Source of the DNA: an uncultured Bacteroides sp.
GTDB lineage: Bacteria; Bacteroidota; Bacteroidia; Bacteroidales; Bacteroidaceae
DNA length: 58,245 nt
Direction: 5' to 3'
Assembly (NCBI GenBank): GCA_900542985.1
Contig: UQPQ01000017.1
Location: 1-58,245 of the forward strand
Shown: positions 1-7,764 of the stretch, one piece after another
How the letters are laid out: each line of letters begins with the position of its first letter
Position numbering within the stretch: the stretch's first letter is position 1
Notes under the pieces: model-generated
Seen by the model: the letters and a program-made list of their open reading frames with translations, nothing else
Told to the model about the DNA's origin: nothing
Databases searched by the model: none
Position numbers and translations under genes: made by a program

Positions 1-369
1 TCCAAACACACGTGAGAAGTCAGCGTTGTTCCAGTTGTATGCCGGACCAGCCAGAAAAGCATTATTAATATAGTTCAGTCCTCCATTGTATTCTACATGT
101 GCAGAAACCGGTGCTTTCCAAAACTTCAACTCACGGCTGATTTCCCAATACGCTGAAGATACCCCCTTATCGGTATAATCCATATCCACAAAGAAATAAG
201 TACTACCCCATTTATCTGCTTTAAACATTTCTACAGTGGTAGTAACCCACGGACGACCTTCCAAAGAATTGTACATGGCACGTCCCAGATCATAGTGCAA
301 CTGAATGTTCTGTGCTTTTACCACTCCGGCAAAGCAAATCATCACGACTAATAAGAATAACTTTTTCAT
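1..369 (-). CDS. DUF5020 family outer-membrane protein (5' part only)
   Basis: The first 123 codons of a gene that runs off the left edge. It begins with a cleavable signal peptide (MKKLFLLVVMICFAGVVKAQ) and continues with NIQLHYDLGRAMYNSLEGR and a Trp/Tyr/Phe-rich alternating pattern typical of outer-membrane beta-strands. This matches the Bacteroidales DUF5020 family, which is distantly like the nucleoside channel Tsx. A role as a small-solute channel is inference. A Bacteroides -7 element lies about 33 bp upstream of the ATG. The C-terminal half of the family is outside the window, so completeness cannot be judged. Confidence 0.8.
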   Translation of the reverse strand, partial: MKKLFLLVVMICFAGVVKAQNIQLHYDLGRAMYNSLEGRPWVTTTVEMFKADKWGSTYFFVDMDYTDKGVSSAYWEISRELKFWKAPVSAHVEYNGGLNYINNAFLAGPAYNWNNADFSRVFG

Positions 370-401
370 TAAACAACTGATTTTATTTTAAAATTGAGCT
401 G

Positions 402-409
402 CAAAAGTA
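402..409 (-). promoter_or_regulatory. -7 promoter element for the DUF5020 gene
   Basis: TACTTTTG on the minus strand fits the Bacteroides -7 consensus TAnnTTTG, about 33 bp before the start codon. I see no clear -33 TTTG at the expected spacing. Confidence 0.55.
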
Positions 410-609
410 CGAAATTTCTGTTATATAACATAATATATCCTATCTATTACCTCAAAACCCGGAATTCAATAAGCAGACAATTGTTCTTTCGTTGTTACAA
501 AAAAATTACAATATGTAGCGTTTCCGGCAAAACAATTGACTTGAATCAATAAAACAGGATATAATGCAAACTTTATAAAAGAAAGCGTACCAAGCCTGCT
601 AAAAAGAAG

Positions 610-617
610 TATCTTTG
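610..617 (+). promoter_or_regulatory. -7 promoter element for the 30-aa ORF unit
   Basis: TATCTTTG matches TAnnTTTG exactly. Transcription would begin near 623, giving a leader of about 145 nt before the small ORF at 769. No good -33 element is visible. Confidence 0.5.
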
Positions 618-679
618 TAGTGTCAAAATTAAAGATGACAAAAAGGTAAAATAATTGTTTTAGGGTATTAGAATAAAAA

Positions 680-723
680 GGTTAGACCAAAGGTAAACCG
701 TGAGGCACACCTGAGGTGTTTTT
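680..723 (+). promoter_or_regulatory. Leader with two hairpins, the second terminator-like
   Basis: The first hairpin pairs GGTT..ACC (680-688) with GGT..AACC (692-699) around an AAA loop. The second is ACACC (707-711), loop TGA, GGTGT (715-719), running straight into five T residues. This short hairpin with a U-run lies 45 nt before the small ORF. It could end a roughly 100-nt RNA or act as an attenuator. The stems are short, so the call is tentative. Confidence 0.4.
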
Positions 724-768
724 AAGATTTTCAGGTATTTGTTTTATTAAAAAAGAAAGGGTAACATT

Positions 769-861
769 ATGAAAAAGGTAAAAAGTATTTTTAAGAAAAT
801 AGCCAATGCAGATCCTATGATTTGGGGCTATGTAATGCTGAACGAAAGTTCACGCAAGTAA
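769..861 (+). CDS. Putative 30-residue small protein
   Basis: An ATG-to-TAA ORF of 30 codons. The product begins MKKVKSIFKKIANADPM and ends MLNESSRK. The N-terminal half is cationic and could form an amphipathic helix; the second half has a short hydrophobic stretch (MIWGYVML) and a basic end. Upstream AGAAAGGGT at 751-762 could serve as a ribosome-binding site. The ORF has its own consensus -7 element at 610 and a hairpin terminator 9 nt after the stop, so it sits in a complete small transcription unit. I do not recognise a family. Possible roles are a small membrane-active protein, a leader peptide, or a chance ORF within a regulatory RNA. Confidence 0.5.
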   Translation: MKKVKSIFKKIANADPMIWGYVMLNESSRK

Positions 862-869
862 TTAAAAAC

Positions 870-890
870 AGCTGACTCTGTCAGCTTTTT
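870..890 (+). terminator. Intrinsic terminator after the 30-aa ORF
   Basis: Perfect 7-bp stem AGCTGAC/GTCAGCT with a 3-nt loop (870-886), followed by a T-run to 890. Confidence 0.7.
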
Positions 891-927
891 GAAAGGAAAT
901 CCCAAGCCGAAAGGCTTACTATAAATC

Positions 928-959
928 AAAGTGGTTGTACCCATACAACCACTTTTTTT
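928..959 (+). terminator. Second, stronger terminator before the helicase gene
   Basis: AAAGTGGTTGT pairs with ACAACCACTTT around a 6-nt loop, followed by seven T residues (953-959). A small stem AAGCC/GGCTT precedes it at 903-916. It insulates the helicase gene from the small-ORF unit. Confidence 0.75.
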
Positions 960-975
960 ATTTCCTTTTTGTACT

Positions 976-983
976 TATCTTTG
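976..983 (+). promoter_or_regulatory. -7 promoter element for the helicase gene
   Basis: TATCTTTG followed by GCAC is an exact TAnnTTTG match. Transcription would start near 989. That leaves almost no leader for the ATG at 994 and favours the ATG at 1006. Confidence 0.6.
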
Positions 984-1005
984 CACGAAAAGGATGAATC
1001 CGGTT

Positions 1006-3030
1006 ATGGCACACCAAACTATAGATACCAATAATGCAGAGTTTCAGGATGCACTGAAACTGATACAATATACCCACCAGTCTGTTTTTCTTACCGGAAA
1101 GGCGGGTACAGGAAAATCTACTTTCTTGAAATATGTGTGCCAGCATACCAAAAAGAAACACATCGTACTGGCTCCTACCGGTATTGCCGCTATCAATGCA
1201 GGAGGTAGTACCCTGCACAGTTTCTTCAAACTTCCGTTTTATCCATTGTTGCCAGACGACCCGAACTTCAGTCTGAAAGGGGGAAAACTGCATAGTTTCC
1301 TGAAATATCCGGCGGAACACCGCAAACTGATTAAAAACATCGAACTGGTTATTATCGACGAGATTTCCATGGTCCGTGCCGATATCATCGATTTTATTGA
1401 TAAAGTATTACGGGTGTATTCGCAGAACATGCGCGAACCTTTTGGAGGGAAACAGCTTCTGCTGGTAGGCGATGTATATCAGTTGGAGCCTGTCGTAAAA
1501 AATGATGAAAGGGAAATCATCAACCGCTTCTACCCTAATCCTTACTTCTTTTCGGCTCGTATCTTCCAGGAAATGGAACTGGTGTCTATCGAACTGACAA
1601 AAGTATACCGGCAAACGGACAAAGTATTTGTCAACGTACTCGACCACATCCGTACCAATACAGCCGGAGCTGCCGACCTGCAACTTCTGAACACGCGCTA
1701 TAATGTGCCTTTGAAACAGAAGGAAAACGACTTGTACATCACTCTGGCTACACGACGCGACACGGTAGACTATATCAACGAACAGAAACTTGCCGGACTT
1801 CCGGGTGAATCTACAGTTCTGAAAGGAGAAATTCATGGAGAGTTTCCCGAAAACAGTCTTCCTACTCTAATGGAACTGGAAGTAAAGCCTGGTGCACAGA
1901 TTATCTTCATCAAAAACGACCAGGAAAAGCGATGGGTCAACGGAACAATCGGAACAATATCCGGCATTTCGGACGACGGTATTCTCTATGTCATTACAGA
2001 AGAGGGCAAGGAATTTGATGTGAGAAGAGAAAGCTGGAGTAACATCCGCTACCGTTACAACGAGGAAGAGAAAAAGATTGAAGAAGAGGAGTTGGGTACA
2101 TTTACCCAGTATCCTGTCCGACTGGCATGGGCCATTACCGTACACAAGAGTCAGGGACTTACATTCAGTAACGTAATCATAGACTTTAGCGGAGGAGTGT
2201 TTGCCGGAGGACAAACGTATGTGGCTCTGAGCCGCTGTACTTCGCTGGAAGGAATCTGTCTGAAAAGAGAGATTACACGGGGAGACATCTTCGTACGTCC
2301 CGAAATCGTATCCTTTGCCAAACAGTTCAACAACAAACAGGCCATAGACCGTGCCATGAAGCAGGCACAGGCCGATATACAATATACTTCAGCCGTAAAA
2401 TCTTTCGACAAGGGAGATTTCCCCGAGTTTCTGAATCAGTTTTTCAAGGCTATCCATTCGCGTTACGACATAGAAAAGCCACTTATCCAACGGTTCATCC
2501 GCAAAAAGCTGAACATTATCAACAAGCTGAAAGAGGAGAACAGACTTCTGAAGGAACAGATGAACCAACAGAAGAAAAATCTGGAAAAATATGCCCACGA
2601 ATATTACCTGATGGGAAACGAATGCATTACCAAAGCACATGATGTACGGGCTGCCCTTGCCAATTACGACAAAGCCATCGAACTTTATCCCGAGTATACA
2701 GATGCATGGGTACGGAAAGGTGTAACTTATTTCGATGACAACCGGATGGCTGAAGCGGAAGAATGTTTGAATCAGGCAGTCAAACTACGCCCCATGGACT
2801 TTAAGGCTGTATACAACAGAGGAAAGCTTCGCCTACATACCGGCGATACAGAGGGAGCACTGACCGACCTCGACAAAGCAACAACCCTCAAGCCTCAGCA
2901 TGCAGGAGCACACGACTGCTTTGCCGATGCACTCGACAAAGCGGGAAAAGAGAGTGAAGCAGCCTTACACTACCGAATTGCAGAGGAATTGAGAAAGCGC
3001 AAGGCTTCCCGTTCCGACAATCCTGCATAA
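1006..3030 (+). CDS. PIF1-like ATP-dependent helicase with C-terminal TPR repeats
   Basis: A 674-residue SF1 helicase. Walker A is GKAGTGKST at about residues 31-39, Walker B is IIDEIS near 116, and the UvrD/RecD-like motif VHKSQG lies near 379, so the PIF1/RecD superfamily is clear. A charged coiled coil (about 500-528) links the motor to three TPR units (about 530-660) likely to bind a partner protein. Members unwind DNA 5'-3' and act in genome maintenance; the specific role here is unknown. The reading frame is open further upstream, but those codons lie inside a terminator stem and promoter. ATG 1006, with AAAAGGA just upstream, is preferred over ATG 994. Confidence 0.88.
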   Translation: MAHQTIDTNNAEFQDALKLIQYTHQSVFLTGKAGTGKSTFLKYVCQHTKKKHIVLAPTGIAAINAGGSTLHSFFKLPFYPLLPDDPNFSLKGGKLHSFLKYPAEHRKLIKNIELVIIDEISMVRADIIDFIDKVLRVYSQNMREPFGGKQLLLVGDVYQLEPVVKNDEREIINRFYPNPYFFSARIFQEMELVSIELTKVYRQTDKVFVNVLDHIRTNTAGAADLQLLNTRYNVPLKQKENDLYITLATRRDTVDYINEQKLAGLPGESTVLKGEIHGEFPENSLPTLMELEVKPGAQIIFIKNDQEKRWVNGTIGTISGISDDGILYVITEEGKEFDVRRESWSNIRYRYNEEEKKIEEEELGTFTQYPVRLAWAITVHKSQGLTFSNVIIDFSGGVFAGGQTYVALSRCTSLEGICLKREITRGDIFVRPEIVSFAKQFNNKQAIDRAMKQAQADIQYTSAVKSFDKGDFPEFLNQFFKAIHSRYDIEKPLIQRFIRKKLNIINKLKEENRLLKEQMNQQKKNLEKYAHEYYLMGNECITKAHDVRAALANYDKAIELYPEYTDAWVRKGVTYFDDNRMAEAEECLNQAVKLRPMDFKAVYNRGKLRLHTGDTEGALTDLDKATTLKPQHAGAHDCFADALDKAGKESEAALHYRIAEELRKRKASRSDNPA

Positions 3031-3055
3031 AAACAGTTCTTTGATATACATACAA

Positions 3056-3101
3056 AAAGAAATGCCATCCGGAACCCAAAAGTTCCCAATGGCATTTCTT
3101 T
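3056..3101. terminator. Bidirectional terminator between helicase and susD
   Basis: A 13-bp stem (3056-3068 with 3089-3101) with A-rich left and T-rich right flanks and an inner GGAAC/GTTCC pairing. It serves the two convergent genes. Confidence 0.8.
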
Positions 3102-3121
3102 ATTTATTTATCATATACCCG

Positions 3122-4459
3122 TTAATTGTTAAGGTCTGGATTGGCAGCAATGGCTTCTTCCGGTATACGAAGAGTATAGCGTGAATCGTCTTGTTCGAGT
3201 ACATAACTTTTTTCCTGCAATACTTTTTCTATCCGTGGACGAGTAGTACGGCGCAAATCAAACCAGCGCTGACCTTCAAAAGCCAGTTCACGTGCACGTT
3301 CGTTCAAGATTTCTTTCACCAAATCGGCTTTTCCCATCGCCTCTACCGCAGCCTTTTTCTTTGCATACGCTTCGGCTGTATATCGCTTTTCCATCAGTTC
3401 CAATACACGCTTGCGGGCTTCCGGCAATTTGTCGGATTGAGCAGCGGCTTCTGCACTGTTCAGATACAACTCTGCTACACGGATGGTATTTCTGAAGTTA
3501 TGGTCGCCTCCTTTCAGACATTTGCGGTTTCCCTTATCATCGGGCTGAGCAAAATAAGCTGCAGGACGCAAGTCACCCTCACCATACAAAGAAAGGAAAG
3601 AAGGCAATACCGATACCGCATTCTTATAGTTGGCATTCATGGTAAATTCAAGTGGGTTGATGGCCTCTACCGACTGGAAATGATTCGGCAGTTTGAAACC
3701 TTCTGCCCGAAAATCTTCCAAAGTCGACTTTTTAGCCAATGCTTCTTCTGCATACTTATAAGCATTAGCCCAATCGCCCATATAGAGATACACACGCGAA
3801 CGTAATGCCGGCACACACAGTGTGGTAAAACGGTAAGACAAAGTTATATCATCCCATTTTTCTACATTGAGCAAACTTTCTGCTGTCTGTATATCACTCA
3901 GTACCGAAGTATAAATTTCTCCTACCGTATTACGCTGAGCCCGTTCTTCCAAATCGGTAGAAAACTTCAATGGAACAGCTTTAGTATCGGTTGCTCCTGG
4001 CTTAGTATACGGTTGCCCAAAAAGATTGACCAATACAAAGTGCATATATCCACGCATCAGATATGCCTCTCCCACCAACTGCTTTATCTCGGCATCGTGA
4101 CCTTCAGTAATGTCACCTTGATGTTCAATGATAAAATTGGCATAAAACAACACCTGATAATATCCGGCCCAGTTGAAAGCAACAGTAGAAGAAGAAGTCG
4201 AAGTTCCGACTTCCCAACGTTCTATGGCAGAATATTTTCCCATGTCCGATTCGTTCGAAACAAACATCTCGTCTGCCCCCATATTGGCCAGTCCTCTATC
4301 CGAAGGTACCGTATTGTAAGCCGTAGCCCACAATGCACGATACTCTGCCAGCGTAGTAGGAATCACACTTCCCGTAGGCTTAATATCCAAATAGTTGTCG
4401 CACCCCGTGGCAAGTGCCATCAGGCAGATGCAAATTATATTTATATAGAATTTCTTCAT
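3122..4459 (-). CDS. SusD/RagB-family nutrient-binding lipoprotein
   Basis: A 445-residue lipoprotein with lipobox ATGC (Cys20), exported to the outer-membrane surface. N-terminal CDNYLDIKPTG, internal EAYLMRGYMHF (TPR-type helix) and C-terminal ERARELAFEGQRWFDLRR are SusD hallmarks. It would act as the substrate-capturing lid of the SusC partner 13 bp upstream. It is shorter than many glycan SusD proteins. The operon carries a metalloprotease and no glycosidase, so a peptide ligand, as for RagB of Porphyromonas gingivalis, is a reasonable inference. Last gene of a three-gene operon. Confidence 0.92.
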   Translation of the reverse strand: MKKFYINIICICLMALATGCDNYLDIKPTGSVIPTTLAEYRALWATAYNTVPSDRGLANMGADEMFVSNESDMGKYSAIERWEVGTSTSSSTVAFNWAGYYQVLFYANFIIEHQGDITEGHDAEIKQLVGEAYLMRGYMHFVLVNLFGQPYTKPGATDTKAVPLKFSTDLEERAQRNTVGEIYTSVLSDIQTAESLLNVEKWDDITLSYRFTTLCVPALRSRVYLYMGDWANAYKYAEEALAKKSTLEDFRAEGFKLPNHFQSVEAINPLEFTMNANYKNAVSVLPSFLSLYGEGDLRPAAYFAQPDDKGNRKCLKGGDHNFRNTIRVAELYLNSAEAAAQSDKLPEARKRVLELMEKRYTAEAYAKKKAAVEAMGKADLVKEILNERARELAFEGQRWFDLRRTTRPRIEKVLQEKSYVLEQDDSRYTLRIPEEAIAANPDLNN

Positions 4460-4472
4460 AACGGTTTACGAA

Positions 4473-7400
4473 TTAAAAGTTAAGATTCAAACTAAAGGTA
4501 AACGATTTCGGAATAGGCTGTGCATACGGATTTCCCATTGTTTCCGGATCGAGGAAATTATCATAGTTCGAACCAAAGACAAACAGATTACGTGCTTCCA
4601 GCGCTACGCTCGCTTGAGTAATACCTACTTTCTTAATCAAGTCGAAAGGCAGTTCATACCCTAAACGGATACTTTGTACACGCATGTAGTTCTGTTTCTT
4701 CACCCACATGTCCAAATTCTGATATACACCCAGTCCACCCAACACGATATAAGAATCCGGATCCATGTTTCCGTCAATCAGTGCCGGCATGGTTCCATGA
4801 GGATTGTCGGAAGTCCAGCGATTCAAAATATCGCGGTTCGTATTCTGTCCTCTGTCGTATCCCATAATATCATAAGTAGGCTGCGTACGTACATAACCTC
4901 CTGCATTGAAAATACAGTTCACACTCAATTCGAATGCCTTATAGGTGAATGTATTTCCGAAACCTCCGGTATAAGGTGATTCACTTGTACCGATATACTC
5001 ATAACGGTTACGCACTTCCTGCGGTGTCAGATCATATTGTCCGAATGTCCATTCCTTAATTTTGAAAAATTCTTTAGCCGTTTCTATCTTGCCATTTTCC
5101 TTATTATAGAATGTCATCTGTCCGTTTTCGTCGACTCCGGCATAAGGGAAAGCAAAGATAGCTCCTACCGGATAACCTTCACGGCTTGGATAAATCGCAT
5201 CCTCACGAATCGCTTCTTTTAAAACCTTATTCTGGTTGTAGGCAAAGTTGAAGGTAGTAGTCCACATAAACGACTTGGTATGAATATTACGGGTAGACAG
5301 ACTCACTTCCACACCCTTGTTCTCCATACTTGCCCAGTTGATGGTAGTCGATGCGAAGCCTGTTTCAAGAGGCAACATTTGCATACCAATCAAGTCAACC
5401 CCTTTACGATAGTAATAATCCACACTCAGATTGATACCCTGATTCAATACTGCAAAATCCATACCGGCATTCACCGAATAAGTTTTCTCCCAACGCAATT
5501 TATCATTAGGAGCAGAATTTACTGTAATCATATCTTCTGTACCTCCGGGAAGAATAGGAGTCGCATTATTCTGATATTTTCCCAACAAGAATGGTGAAGT
5601 ATTCTTATCGATATTACCCTGCAAACCATACGATGCACGGAATACAAAATTATCCAACCAGCGCGCAGACTGCATAAACGGTTCTTGCGACACACGCCAC
5701 AACCCACTTACCGAATACAACGGTAAGTAACGGTATTTCTTGTCTACACCAAACAGGTCGGAGCCATCGAATCGGATACTTCCACCCAATGTATAACGGT
5801 TCAGCAGCGAATAAGAAGCAGTAGAAAAGCCTGATACATAAGCATTTTCGACATTCGTCTTCGAATGTAACGGGAAAGCAAGATCTTCACTCGGGAAAAT
5901 CACCGGACGGTTGGTCATGGTACGACGGTCGTAACCATAGCCCACCGAGTAAAGAGTAGTAGCCCATGTACGGCGCAGCTCCGAGCCCAGCATAATTTCG
6001 AATTCATGAATGTCTGCATAAGTATCGCGATATGTACCCATAGTCTTCCAGGTCACCTGAGAGTTTGAATTCTCATAAGCCTTATGGAAACCTCCTTTTT
6101 GAGGAAGAAACGAGGTCTGGTTACTCTGATGACTCTGATGTTCATGGCGCATGGCAAACGACTGCTCGTCTGCAATTTGCTCACGTGATGTTTTATCGAG
6201 CTGCAAACCCACCTGAGACGTAATCTTAAAACGGTCGTCAAAGCGCAACTCTACATCGAAAATCGAAGAAAAAGAGTTCGTTACCGATTCGTTGGACGTA
6301 TTGTTTCTCTCTTCAAAAGTATTGAAGCCCAGTTCCGAATATCCGGTCTGCATATCCATATCATAGATATAATTGCCGTCTTTATCGAATGGCTGAAGAT
6401 AAGGATTGGCAATACGGGCATAAAACATCGGATTGGTAAATCCGTCTGTAGCCAGATATGAACTGCTGTTACGACGATTCACAAAAACCGAAGCTCCTAC
6501 CTTCAATATCTTATTCAATTTATAATTGGCTTTGGTCACCAGATTCAGTCGGTCAGCAGATACACTGGGAATATTTCCATTCTCTTTCGAATAGCCCAAA
6601 GAGGTATAAAAAGTTGTACGTTCGTTACCTCCCGAAATACTCAAGTTATACTCCTGGCTGAATGCATTTCTCAACAGAATGTCATTCCAGTCGGTATTAA
6701 TCAGACGCAAAGCATCGATTTCCTTCTGAGCATCGGCAGGCAAAGCACTCCATCCGTCTTTCTGGAACGCATCTACCGCACCATGACGCTTGATAATACG
6801 ATAAACTTCTCCCTTATCCGAATTCAAACTATATCCACTTTTCAACAACTGAAGTTCCAGATCCACCTTCTCTGTCGCATTCATCAAGTTCAAACGGTCA
6901 ATATCCTGCTTAGGAGAATAAGTCAGACGAGTATTGAAATTTACTCTTGTTTTTCCGGCTTTTCCGTTTTTAGTCGTAATCACAATGACTCCATTTGCAG
7001 CACGGGCACCATAGATAGCAGTAGCTGCCGCATCCTTCAAGACAGTAATGTCAGCAATATCAGAAGGATTCAATCCAGCAATGGACGACTGTTGCACATC
7101 ATCTACACTTTTCAAAGATTCCAAACTGGGCACATCTGTACCTTCCAAAGGAATACCATCGAGTACCCACAAAGGATCTTGTGTACCATTCAAAGAAGAA
7201 GTACCACGAATACGGATTTTTACCGGCGCACCCGGTGCACCGGAAGTAGATATCGCAGACAATCCGGCAATCTGTCCCGACAAGGCCTGATCGATACTTT
7301 TCACTGTTCCGATAGTAGATTCCGAAATATCAATCTTTGATACGGCAGCCGTCAACTTGCGGCGTTCAATGGTCTGATAACCGGTTACGACTACATCCTC

Positions 7401-7736
7401 CAGCATGGTAGAAGATGTTTCCATCGTCACATCATAATTCTTTTTCCCTGGTTTCAGTTCTATAGTTAAAGTTGTATATCCTATATAGCTACATTGTAGC
7501 TTTTTCACACCCTCCGGAATGGAGATAGAGAAGTTACCGTCAATATCGGTAATGACCCCCAGCGAAGTCTTGTTGCTTCCGGCTTTCTTCAAGTCGTCTG
7601 CAGAAACAAACACAGAAACCCCAATTAGTGGTTGCTTATCTTCGGCAGCAATTACATGACCTGTAATTACTCTGTCGGCTGCTATTGTCCAGGCAGCTTG
7701 TACAATAAGTAAGACTAAGAATAAGAGTTTTTTCAT
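4473..7736 (-). CDS. SusC/RagA-family TonB-dependent transporter
   Basis: A 1087-residue outer-membrane transporter. After the signal peptide comes a carboxypeptidase-D regulatory-like domain (about 22-110, VITGHVIAAEDKQPLIGVS), a TonB-box-like EDVVVTGYQT, then the plug with PVKIRIRGTSSLNG, DPLWVLDGIPLEG and ATAIYGARAANGVIVI. The rest is the 22-strand barrel ending in FSLNLNF. These are the diagnostic SusC signatures. It imports substrate captured by the SusD encoded immediately downstream, using the proton-motive force through TonB. The gene upstream, 28 bp away, encodes a zinc metalloprotease, which suggests oligopeptide import rather than glycan import (inference). Confidence 0.94.
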   Translation of the reverse strand: MKKLLFLVLLIVQAAWTIAADRVITGHVIAAEDKQPLIGVSVFVSADDLKKAGSNKTSLGVITDIDGNFSISIPEGVKKLQCSYIGYTTLTIELKPGKKNYDVTMETSSTMLEDVVVTGYQTIERRKLTAAVSKIDISESTIGTVKSIDQALSGQIAGLSAISTSGAPGAPVKIRIRGTSSLNGTQDPLWVLDGIPLEGTDVPSLESLKSVDDVQQSSIAGLNPSDIADITVLKDAAATAIYGARAANGVIVITTKNGKAGKTRVNFNTRLTYSPKQDIDRLNLMNATEKVDLELQLLKSGYSLNSDKGEVYRIIKRHGAVDAFQKDGWSALPADAQKEIDALRLINTDWNDILLRNAFSQEYNLSISGGNERTTFYTSLGYSKENGNIPSVSADRLNLVTKANYKLNKILKVGASVFVNRRNSSSYLATDGFTNPMFYARIANPYLQPFDKDGNYIYDMDMQTGYSELGFNTFEERNNTSNESVTNSFSSIFDVELRFDDRFKITSQVGLQLDKTSREQIADEQSFAMRHEHQSHQSNQTSFLPQKGGFHKAYENSNSQVTWKTMGTYRDTYADIHEFEIMLGSELRRTWATTLYSVGYGYDRRTMTNRPVIFPSEDLAFPLHSKTNVENAYVSGFSTASYSLLNRYTLGGSIRFDGSDLFGVDKKYRYLPLYSVSGLWRVSQEPFMQSARWLDNFVFRASYGLQGNIDKNTSPFLLGKYQNNATPILPGGTEDMITVNSAPNDKLRWEKTYSVNAGMDFAVLNQGINLSVDYYYRKGVDLIGMQMLPLETGFASTTINWASMENKGVEVSLSTRNIHTKSFMWTTTFNFAYNQNKVLKEAIREDAIYPSREGYPVGAIFAFPYAGVDENGQMTFYNKENGKIETAKEFFKIKEWTFGQYDLTPQEVRNRYEYIGTSESPYTGGFGNTFTYKAFELSVNCIFNAGGYVRTQPTYDIMGYDRGQNTNRDILNRWTSDNPHGTMPALIDGNMDPDSYIVLGGLGVYQNLDMWVKKQNYMRVQSIRLGYELPFDLIKKVGITQASVALEARNLFVFGSNYDNFLDPETMGNPYAQPIPKSFTFSLNLNF

Positions 7737-7764
7737 TCTAACTATATTAATGATAATTGATTAT

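Noticed and set aside
931..1005. GTG-initiated N-terminal extension of the helicase ORF
   Set aside because: The first codons lie in a terminator stem and the next ones in the promoter; the -7 element at 976-983 means RNA starts after about 989.
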